From Marinobacterium sp. xm-d-530 (lineage in GTDB: Bacteria; Pseudomonadota; Gammaproteobacteria; Pseudomonadales; Balneatricaceae), in NCBI GenBank assembly GCA_949499045.1, contig CATEEE010000084.1, positions 1-10,022 of the forward strand: a stretch of DNA of 10,022 nucleotides, in the 5' to 3' direction. Under the pieces are notes generated by a model, which saw nothing but the letters and a program-made list of their open reading frames with translations, was not told the DNA's origin and searched no databases. Made by a program: the position numbers and the translations under genes. This document shows, in pieces, positions 1-5,027 of the stretch (its first letter is position 1; each line of letters starts with the position of its first letter).

Positions 1-2
1 CT

Positions 3-353
3 CTGGCACTTCACTACGATAAACAGAATGTACGTCGTGCTTTGACTTCGGTAGGTGTAGATGTCGATTGGGAGTTGAAGATGGATGAAGGTACACTGCA
101 TCCGTTCACTAACTTGCAATACACTTTGGACTTATCGGACAAGACCGACGCTGATATGAACTATGTGGGTGAATCTACAATCTACAGTATGTCTTTGAAG
201 CGTAAAGCAGACCGTCATTGGGGTGCTGGTATAGGCTTAGATTACATCCATACTGAGTCAGGTATGTCTTCAATGATTATGTATCAACGTGATGAAGCTG
301 TTGGTGCTGGTCATAGCGACAGTATTAAGATTAAGTTTTCAATGCCATTCTAA
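3..353 (+). CDS. Autotransporter-type outer-membrane beta-barrel protein, C-terminal part (5' end outside window)
   Basis: The frame is open from the first complete codon at base 3 and ends at TAA 351-353, giving the last 116 residues of a longer protein. The sequence alternates polar and hydrophobic residues in strand-length blocks (for example WELKMDEG, YSMSLKRK, WGAGIGLDYIH, SSMIMYQRDEA, DSIKIKFSMPF) and ends in Phe. A terminal aromatic residue is the outer-membrane barrel signature recognised by the BAM complex. The 'GLDY...Y.R..A...HSDSI' tail resembles the end of the autotransporter beta-domain (PF03797). By family knowledge this domain inserts in the outer membrane and carries an N-terminal passenger outwards; the passenger is not visible, so its function is unknown. 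An ATG- or TTG-started ORF inside this stretch would be an artefact of the cut edge. A terminator follows 28 bases later. Another type of beta-barrel protein is the main alternative. Confidence 0.72.
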   Translation: MALHYDKQNVRRALTSVGVDVDWELKMDEGTLHPFTNLQYTLDLSDKTDADMNYVGESTIYSMSLKRKADRHWGAGIGLDYIHTESGMSSMIMYQRDEAVGAGHSDSIKIKFSMPF

Positions 354-380
354 CTAACATTATCTTCTAATATTTTACAA

Positions 381-409
381 AGGCGTGGTCTAACAACTAC
401 GCCTTTTTT
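381..409 (+). terminator. Rho-independent terminator of the autotransporter gene
   Basis: A 9-bp stem (381-389 with 396-404, one G-T pair) encloses a 6-base loop and is followed at once by six T (404-409), then A and four more T. It lies 28 bases after the stop codon of the barrel gene on the same strand. The A-rich left flank is too weak to call it bidirectional with confidence. Confidence 0.88.
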
Positions 410-470
410 ATTTTCTAAATCCACCTAACTTGTATCTGACAAGCAACATACGCAATAGAAGAGGCGCTTT

Positions 471-502
471 CCCCTACCCGCCCCCCTATGGAGACCCACC
501 CC
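471..502 (-). other. G-rich tract, possible G-quadruplex, just 3' of the recombinase gene
   Basis: On the minus strand this stretch contains G-runs of 4, 3, 6, 3 and 4 separated by 1, 8, 1 and 2 bases, ending 15 bases after the stop codon of the small serine recombinase. It is sharply different from the AT-rich flanks. Four or more G-runs can form an intramolecular quadruplex, although one loop (8 bases) is slightly longer than the usual limit of 7. Whether it folds, stops transcription or marks an element end is not shown by the sequence. Confidence 0.4.
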
Positions 503-517
503 TGATTCTGAGGAGAA

Positions 518-1069
518 TTAGCTTTCTACGATTCTCTTGATGGTTAAACGACTAACCCCATACTCCTGACTCAATCTATTCTTACTCACACCCTCAGCAA
601 ACTGCTTGATGATCTTGCCCCTGACTTCCTGACTGAGCTTATGTGGTCTACCACCCTTGCGACCTGTAGCCTCTCTTCCTGCCTGAGTTCTCTCCACGAT
701 GAAGGTTCTCTCCATCTCTGCGAAGACACCTAGCAAGTGAAGCATGGCATTGCTGAAGGCATCCTGCTTTGAGGTATCCACTGGTTGCTCTATGGCTTTA
801 AGCTCAGCACCTTTGGCACGAATCGCCTCAATTGTTTGAAGAACCTGGCGTAGGCTACGACCCAAGCGATCCAGCTTTGTGACAACAACAGTGTCTCCGT
901 CACGAATGTAATCAACTAACTGCTGCAATGCCTCTTCGTTCTTTGCGCCAGCTCCACTATGTTTGTTGCTAAAGACTTTTATGCAGCCAGCTTCCTTCAA
1001 TTCAGCGATTTGATGATCAAGACTTTGATCTGCTGTTGATACCCTTGCCCACCCAATAAGTGCACTCAT
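518..1069 (-). CDS. Small serine recombinase, resolvase/invertase (Hin/Tn3-resolvase) family
   Basis: The 183-residue length is the usual size for this family. The N-terminal catalytic domain (about 3-135) carries the ARVSTADQ motif with nucleophile Ser11 and Arg9, and KLDRLGRS (65-72) with the conserved Arg68 and Arg71. The long E-helix dimer interface follows (about 103-130, FAEMERTFIVERT). After a GRKGGRP linker (136-142) comes a C-terminal helix-turn-helix (about 147-181, NRLSQEYGVSRLTIKRI). The enzyme makes a covalent Ser-DNA link and resolves or inverts DNA between paired sites. All visible catalytic residues are intact, so it is probably active. The ATG start is preceded by AGGTGA (complement of 1074-1079) with 4 bases between, and by a good promoter at 1107-1135. 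No transposase or invertible segment is seen beside it, so resolvase versus invertase use cannot be decided. Its promoter region carries repeated TGAGCA sites that it may bind itself. Confidence 0.93.
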   Translation of the reverse strand: MSALIGWARVSTADQSLDHQIAELKEAGCIKVFSNKHSGAGAKNEEALQQLVDYIRDGDTVVVTKLDRLGRSLRQVLQTIEAIRAKGAELKAIEQPVDTSKQDAFSNAMLHLLGVFAEMERTFIVERTQAGREATGRKGGRPHKLSQEVRGKIIKQFAEGVSKNRLSQEYGVSRLTIKRIVES

Positions 1070-1078
1070 AACATCACC

Positions 1079-1156
1079 TGCTCATTTCTTAAGAGTTATG
1101 AGCATAATGATACCGATATGCTCAAAACATTTCAATGTTAATTATGAGCATGCTCA
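1079..1156. repeat. Cluster of five TGAGCA/TGCTCA sites: candidate res site or operator
   Basis: The hexamer TGAGCA or its complement occurs at 1079-1084 (-), 1099-1104 (+), 1119-1124 (-), 1145-1150 (+) and 1151-1156 (-). The first three start exactly 20 bases apart. The second and third form an 8-bp inverted repeat (1099-1106 and 1117-1124, 10-base spacer, 26 bp in all). The last two abut as the perfect 12-bp palindrome TGAGCATGCTCA. Five hits in 78 bp is far above chance expectation (about 0.04). The sites straddle the -10, spacer and upstream side of the recombinase promoter. Serine resolvases bind inverted half-sites grouped beside their own gene, so a res/autoregulatory site is the natural reading. 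A separate repressor's operator is the alternative. Confidence 0.6.
1107..1135 (-). promoter_or_regulatory. Sigma-70 type promoter of the small serine recombinase
   Basis: Read on the minus strand, TTGAAA (complement of 1130-1135) and TATCAT (complement of 1107-1112) are separated by exactly 17 bases, giving a good -35/-10 pair. Transcription would start near 1100, about 30 bases before the ATG. One TGAGCA-type site lies in the spacer and another at the expected start point, so a protein bound there would block the promoter. The assignment is by consensus match only. Confidence 0.6.
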
Positions 1157-1216
1157 AATAGAACTTTGTAAGTTAATTTCATGCAAGCAGCTAAGGAGAG
1201 TCTGTATATTAATTAT

Positions 1217-1633
1217 ATGGACATATTTAAATCAGCTGTTAAATCTCTCCTTGTTGGTATTTTGCTTGTGTGCATATCAGGATGTACATCAGTCGAATCC
1301 AACGGTGTCTGGAAACCTTACTCATGGAGTACTGAAGAGGAAAAACTTTACTACTGGTTTATGGCTGATTCATATCCAACGTATGATAAGTGCATCAAGG
1401 CTGCCAAATATCTCAACAGCCAACCAAACTCTTCACCAGCATCAGTAGAGCCAGTAGGCTGCGGTCTAGTAACAGACAACTTTTATGAAGCGGTATATGG
1501 TTATTACAGGCACGCACAAAGAGAGCACATTAATTGTATCTTTGAGAGTTATAATCCGAATGCCAATTTGCCGTATGTAATGTTACTTGTGGGATACCCT
1601 ATTAAAGAGGGACAAGGTGAGTGTGTTTGGTGA
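1217..1633 (+). CDS. Small secreted lipoprotein of unknown function
   Basis: From the ATG at 1217 the product has 138 residues. A short basic N-terminus (MDIFKSAVK) is followed by a hydrophobic stretch and the lipobox ISGC, predicting signal peptidase II cleavage before Cys23 and lipid anchoring. The residue after Cys23 is Thr, not Asp, which favours the outer membrane. The mature part is rich in Tyr and Trp and holds four cysteines (59, 82, 107, 136) that could form two disulfides in the periplasm. I do not recognise the family. An in-frame ATG at 1181 would add 12 residues. AAGGAG (1193-1198) lies downstream of that ATG and 18 bases before 1217, which is too far for a normal site, so the exact start is uncertain. 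I chose 1217 because it gives a standard lipoprotein signal. It is transcribed away from the recombinase and has its own terminator, so it may be cargo. Confidence 0.7.
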   Translation: MDIFKSAVKSLLVGILLVCISGCTSVESNGVWKPYSWSTEEEKLYYWFMADSYPTYDKCIKAAKYLNSQPNSSPASVEPVGCGLVTDNFYEAVYGYYRHAQREHINCIFESYNPNANLPYVMLLVGYPIKEGQGECVW

Positions 1634-1744
1634 TGTTTTGTACCATTTATTTGTACCTAATAAATCCAATAACCCACTAAATACAAGCTATTTGCGGCCT
1701 CAAGAGAATTTAGTAGAGCAACCCGCCACCTCCACCAATACACT

Positions 1745-1774
1745 AAGGTCAACCGTTATCGGTTGGCCTTTTTT
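1745..1774 (+). terminator. Rho-independent terminator downstream of the lipoprotein gene
   Basis: A 10-bp stem (1745-1754 with 1761-1770, one G-T pair) with a 6-base loop is followed by a T-run (1769-1774). It sits 111 bases beyond the lipoprotein stop codon on the same strand, with no other convincing gene between. Confidence 0.87.
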
Positions 1775-2132
1775 ATTACCTATCTCTTTGTATTATTTGG
1801 GGTTAATGAGGGTTTTTGCTGACTTCCCTATAAGTTTGAAAATCGACATATCGGGCTATTTTCTCTCTGATGGCCCTATATTCTCTGTCTCTCTCCGTTT
1901 TTTGAAACAGCGAAGTCAACGAACATCGGATTTCCAGTCCCGAGCAAACATCGGTTAGCCAGCGAACTAATCGACGAGTTTTATTTTTAAACTTCAAGGC
2001 AATCGTTTTTAACAACTCTTAAAAGGCCACTCTAAATGCCACAATCCAAGCCTCGCCCTGGCAATGTTTGGATTGAGGGATGACCGCCTGGAACTTCAAA
2101 AATAGGTAACGTCCCGAGCCTGCCAGGTTCAT
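1775..2132. other. Gene-free stretch with degenerate repeats, 3' of the recombinase operon
   Basis: No ORF here has a ribosome site plus a recognisable product. A TTG-started minus-strand frame (2015 to 1803, 70 codons) is open but basic and featureless. On the + strand, CTATTTTCTCT (1856-1866) and CTATATTCTCT (1876-1886) repeat at a 20-bp period with one mismatch. A related CCCTAT element lies at 1826-1831, and AACATCGG occurs at 1922-1929 and 1947-1954. The stretch lies between the lipoprotein terminator and the 3' end of the recombinase operon, so it may contain an element end. Confidence 0.45.
2042..2075. repeat. 8-bp inverted repeat 3' of the recombinase operon
   Basis: CAATCCAA (2042-2049) and TTGGATTG (2068-2075) are perfect complements with an 18-base loop. 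It lies 58 bases past the last stop codon of the minus-strand operon. It lacks an immediate U-run on that strand, so it is a poor intrinsic terminator; an mRNA-stabilising hairpin or recombinase-related site is equally possible. Confidence 0.4.
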
Positions 2133-2561
2133 TTAGTATTCAAACCGCTGACGCTGCTCGCTCCACAACACCGCAGTATCAACAGCCAAATCAAACAGCG
2201 TCACGTGATCCGGCACTTCATCATCCAGAATAGCTTCGACGATCTCCGGTGCCAATGTGGTCAGGTTAATCATGCGACTGACATAACTACTGTCAATCCC
2301 CTCTCGCTTGGCAATTTCCTTGAGACTGCTGACTTTTCCTGACTCAAACAACCTGAGCCACCGATGCCCACGTATTAAGGCCAACTGCAGTACCGTGAAC
2401 TTTTTCTCCCAGGGTCGTCCAATTACTTCGCCTGTAGGTTTCCTCAGAACTTTGCGACCTTCACGACGGGTTATCTTGATAGGAACACGAATGCTCATAA
2501 CACCATCGGATGACTCATAAGTTTCTCGTTGGCCGTTGGATTTGATTTCGATCTCATTCAT
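2133..2561 (-). CDS. HTH-domain accessory protein of the large serine recombinase module
   Basis: This 142-residue protein is the last gene of the four-gene operon; its ATG overlaps the recombinase stop codon by 4 bp, so translation is probably coupled. The N-terminal half (to about 75) is basic and strand-rich with no motif I recognise. Residues 78-100 (SLKEIAKREGIDSSYVSRMI) form a clear helix-turn-helix like that of KorB/ParB-type proteins. The tail 'LAPEIVEAILDDEVPDHVTL...WSEQRQRF' (103-140) matches a pattern I recall from small proteins encoded next to proteobacterial recombinases of this type. It very likely binds DNA. Regulating the operon or directing the recombinase to its site are both possible roles, and neither is shown here. 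Upstream of its start there is only a weak G-run, consistent with reliance on coupling. Confidence 0.8.
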   Translation of the reverse strand: MNEIEIKSNGQRETYESSDGVMSIRVPIKITRREGRKVLRKPTGEVIGRPWEKKFTVLQLALIRGHRWLRLFESGKVSSLKEIAKREGIDSSYVSRMINLTTLAPEIVEAILDDEVPDHVTLFDLAVDTAVLWSEQRQRFEY

Positions 2562-3913
2562 ACGCTAGCCCCCGCTCTGTCTGTCTGTGTTGCTGTGAGT
2601 AGTTCTCTGGCTACAGATTCCAAGCCGTTTAGTCTGAGCCGGACCTCTATATCCTCGGGTGAGACCACCACCTTCTCGATCAGAAGTTTGGTGATCCGCT
2701 CCTGCTCGGCCGGGAACAGAAACTCCCAGATATCATCCAGTTTACGCAACGCTATGGTGACTTTCGCTTCATCAAGCTCATTATCAATTGATACCGCTGC
2801 AGGGAGTATCTTTTCGATCATCTGTTGTGATCGCAGTATTTCACGCAGTTGCGTCTGCACGGTTGCCTCTAGCTGCGCAGCTGGATATCGCGCTAACCCT
2901 GACGCGCCTGCATATTCCTTAGCGTCGCGCTGAGGAATGTAATAGCGATAGCGCTTGCCGTTTTTCTTTTTCGTCGTCCAGGGCGTGAGTGTTCTACCAT
3001 CGTTACCAAACACAATCCCTTTGAGCAGGAATGGCACTTTGGCTCGCGTACGATTCGCTCGCACTTTTCCGTTGGTTGCCAAAATCGAGTGGACTGAGTC
3101 CCACTCCTCCTGAGTGATGATTGGAGTGTGCCGTCCGTCATACCAGTTATCTTTGTGATGAATTTTACCGATGTACGTCTGGTTATGGAGGTACTTGTAG
3201 ATCATGCCCTTATCGATGGGCTTACCAGCTCGGTAGTTTCCTTCCTGTGTCGTCCACGACTTGCTTGTTGCGCCTTCAAGCTGAAGTTCTCGGACCAGCA
3301 GTGTCGCAGATCCTAGTTCAACAAAGCGTTTAAATATCCGTTGAACCAATTTCGCTTCTTTCGGGTTGGGTACCAGATGGCGGTCTTTAACGTCATAACC
3401 CAGCGGCGGAATACCGCCCATCCACATGCCCTTCTTCTTACTGGCGGCGATCTTGTCTCGTATACGTTCACCCGTGACCTCGCGTTCGAACTGGGCAAAG
3501 GAGAGCAAGATGTTTAATGTTAATCGACCCATGGAAGAAGTAGTGTTGAACTGTTGCGTTACAGAGACAAACGAAACATTGTGGCGATCGAAAACCTCAA
3601 CCATTTGCGAAAAGTCTGCGAGGCTACGAGTTAGTCGGTCGATCTTGTAGACCACAACAATATCGATTTTTCCCGCTTCGATGTCCCTCAGTAACCGCTG
3701 TAATGCGGGACGCTCCATTGAGCCGCCGGAGTATGCCGGATCGTCATAGTCATCAGCCACAGGTATCCAGCCTTCGTGACGTTGGCTATTGATGTAATTA
3801 TGCCCCGCATCAGTCTGGGCATGGATGGAGTTGTACTCCTGATCCAGACCTTCTTCAGTAGACTTTCGCGTATACACAGCGCAGCGTTTTCTCTGTCGAG
3901 TCGATTCGCTCAT
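2558..3913 (-). CDS. Large serine recombinase (site-specific integrase type)
   Basis: The 451-residue product has a resolvase catalytic domain (about 10-160) with YTRKST carrying Arg16 and nucleophile Ser18, and KIDRLTRS (90-97) with Arg93 and Arg96. FERE (142-145) begins the long helix. A recombinase domain (PF07508-like, about 180-280) contains the typical GMIYKYLHNQTYIGK segment (236-250). The next region (295-327) sits where most large serine recombinases have a zinc ribbon, but it has no cysteine; Cys11 is the only one in the protein. A charged C-terminal stretch (about 345-440, with WEFLFPAEQERI) follows. Such enzymes integrate and excise mobile DNA through covalent Ser-DNA links at att sites. 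A strong ribosome site, AAGGAGGTG (complement of 3918-3926), stands 4 bases before the ATG, and the ATG overlaps the upstream gene's stop by 4 bp. The ORF is intact. No cargo beyond the operon is obvious. Confidence 0.94.
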   Translation of the reverse strand: MSESTRQRKRCAVYTRKSTEEGLDQEYNSIHAQTDAGHNYINSQRHEGWIPVADDYDDPAYSGGSMERPALQRLLRDIEAGKIDIVVVYKIDRLTRSLADFSQMVEVFDRHNVSFVSVTQQFNTTSSMGRLTLNILLSFAQFEREVTGERIRDKIAASKKKGMWMGGIPPLGYDVKDRHLVPNPKEAKLVQRIFKRFVELGSATLLVRELQLEGATSKSWTTQEGNYRAGKPIDKGMIYKYLHNQTYIGKIHHKDNWYDGRHTPIITQEEWDSVHSILATNGKVRANRTRAKVPFLLKGIVFGNDGRTLTPWTTKKKNGKRYRYYIPQRDAKEYAGASGLARYPAAQLEATVQTQLREILRSQQMIEKILPAAVSIDNELDEAKVTIALRKLDDIWEFLFPAEQERITKLLIEKVVVSPEDIEVRLRLNGLESVARELLTATQTDRAGASV

Positions 3914-4401
3914 TTAGCACCTCCTTTTTTGCTTGGTTTAGATGCTGAGCGCAGGCCAAAGAACACAGGGCCCGACCACCGAGTACCGGTGATCAATCGC
4001 GCGATCTCAGAAAGACTGCTGTACAAAGTGCCTTTGTAATCAAACGCCCCATCTAAGGTAACAGTGACCTCATGCCGCTCCTCCTGATATTCACGAATGA
4101 GCACCGTTCCCGGCTCCGGTACAATCTTTCCAGCCGCACGCGGATTGCCGGTATCCTTTAGCAACTGCTCGATTCGTTTTTGGTTCCTCTCTAAAAGTCC
4201 GGGGTTCTGTTGCCTGTAAACATTCTCCTGCAACTTGTAGGAGAGACGACGTTCAAGATATGGCCTGCGGTTTGTAGGCGGTTCAGTTTGATAGACATCG
4301 AGCCAGAAGGACTTGAGATCTTCGAAGGACATCTCCTTAAGACCAACAATCTGTTCTATCACTGATGAAGGTATCGCGACGGGTTGATGTTTTCTGTTCA
4401 T
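3910..4401 (-). CDS. DUF2924 family protein
   Basis: This 163-residue protein shows the features of DUF2924 (PF11149). The N-terminal helical part (about 15-60) contains 'SFEDLKSFWLDVY' and 'RRPYLERRLSYKLQE'. A PGT motif (97-99) is followed by LIREYQEERHEVTV, and the C-terminal block SLSEIARLITGTRWSGP (129-145) leads into FFGL. A lysine-rich tail follows. The function of the family is not known. Members are commonly encoded directly upstream of large serine recombinases, as here, which suggests a recombination accessory or directionality role; that is inference. Its ATG overlaps the previous stop codon by 4 bp and is preceded by AAGGAG (complement of 4407-4412) with a 5-base spacer. Its own stop overlaps the recombinase ATG, so recombinase translation is tied to it. 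Confidence 0.88.
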   Translation of the reverse strand: MNRKHQPVAIPSSVIEQIVGLKEMSFEDLKSFWLDVYQTEPPTNRRPYLERRLSYKLQENVYRQQNPGLLERNQKRIEQLLKDTGNPRAAGKIVPEPGTVLIREYQEERHEVTVTLDGAFDYKGTLYSSLSEIARLITGTRWSGPVFFGLRSASKPSKKGGAK

Positions 4402-4616
4402 ATCGACTCCTTAAAGTTGGTTAGGGTGTCGTTTGTATGAACGCTCTTCTCCTGGTAGAAGCCAAGCTGAACTTCGCTATACTCCTGAGGTTTCTGCGAA
4501 CTAGCGCATCCACTTTCTCGCAAACGAACCAAGCCATTCGCCAGCAGTTGCGCGACCTCATTGAGTCGCTGGCTCGCATCCATCTTGTCAGGTGGAATCT
4601 GTTTGATTTGATACAT
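4398..4616 (-). CDS. Conserved small protein, first gene of the recombinase operon
   Basis: This gene encodes 72 residues with no named domain. The helical segment SQRLNEVAQLLANGLVRLR (15-33) and a 'LGFYQEKSVHTN' tail (51-62) resemble small hypothetical proteins I recall beside DUF2924/recombinase pairs in other proteobacteria. The start is well supported: AGGAG (complement of 4626-4630) stands 9 bases before the ATG, and the gene ends in a 4-bp overlap with the DUF2924 start. Its position as promoter-proximal gene suggests a regulatory or accessory job, but nothing in the sequence proves one. One cysteine (Cys37) is present. An unrelated coincidence of open frame is unlikely given the overlap and the ribosome site. 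Confidence 0.75.
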   Translation of the reverse strand: MYQIKQIPPDKMDASQRLNEVAQLLANGLVRLRESGCASSQKPQEYSEVQLGFYQEKSVHTNDTLTNFKESI

Positions 4617-4625
4617 TGGTAGGCA

Positions 4626-4630
4626 CTCCT
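4626..4630 (-). promoter_or_regulatory. Ribosome binding site fixing the first gene of the recombinase operon
   Basis: AGGAG on the minus strand lies 9 bases upstream of the ATG at 4616. It supports translation of the 72-residue gene and hence the operon's 5' end. No confident -35/-10 pair was found upstream. Confidence 0.65.
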
Positions 4631-5027
4631 GAATAACTAACGACTGTTGACGATAATTTTCAGGGTGTGCGAGCTATCTGGCCATCACGTGGTTTCGAAC
4701 GGATTTAAGCTCGTGAGGGTTAATGCAAAAAGTGATCAAATTATTTGGCTGTTTACATTCTTAGGTTGGAATACTGAACTGCTGGTTCTGGCCCTTTCCG
4801 GACCTTCAATTTATTCAATCAAAGAGGCTTTGAATGACAAAATTTTGAGAAAGGTGGACTCCCACATTTTATGGCTGATACGTTATACATCTAGTTTGGT
4901 AAGTTACGAATTCCACTTTTGATTAGGCGATAGCTGTTCCTCATTTCTAATTCTTCATGAATCAACTAGGGGTAGTAGCCTGAAGTTCAATTCTGTTGAC
5001 TCGTTGAATCTCTGTTTTAATCGCAGT
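4631..5027. other. Intergenic stretch of about 400 bp without a supported gene
   Basis: This lies upstream of the recombinase operon and downstream of the RND gene, so it should hold the operon's promoter and the pump operon's 3' end. The only long open frame (+, 4647-4922, TTG start) has no ribosome site and an unrecognisable product. No strong hairpin plus T-run was seen for the pump operon. It is AT-rich and could include one end of the mobile element. Confidence 0.5.

Larger units (their letters stand above)
2133..4630 (-). mobile_element. Probable core of a serine-recombinase mobile element (ends not located)
   Basis: Four genes run in one direction with three successive 4-bp overlaps, centred on an integrase-type serine recombinase. 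The flanks on both sides (1775-2132 and 4631-5027) are gene-free, as expected around attachment sites, but I could not find a convincing direct repeat shared between them. The coordinates given are those of the operon, not of the element. Confidence 0.45.

Noticed and set aside
1098..1448. Open frame of 116 codons on + strand overlapping the lipoprotein gene
   Set aside because: It runs in another frame through the TGAGCA region and the lipoprotein coding sequence; no ribosome site and no protein-like motifs.
1587..1958. Open frame of 123 codons on + strand
   Set aside because: It starts inside the lipoprotein gene and reads straight through its terminator hairpin; composition is not protein-like.
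1803..2015. Open frame of 70 codons on - strand with TTG start
   Set aside because: No ribosome site or recognisable motif, and it overlaps the degenerate repeats, which explain the open frame better.
1775..2132. Possible tRNA or other structured RNA as an integration target
   Set aside because: No cloverleaf, CCA-end or known RNA core could be made from either strand.
4647..4922. Open frame of 91 codons on + strand
   Set aside because: TTG start without a ribosome site, unrecognisable product, and it would run through the likely promoter region of the recombinase operon.
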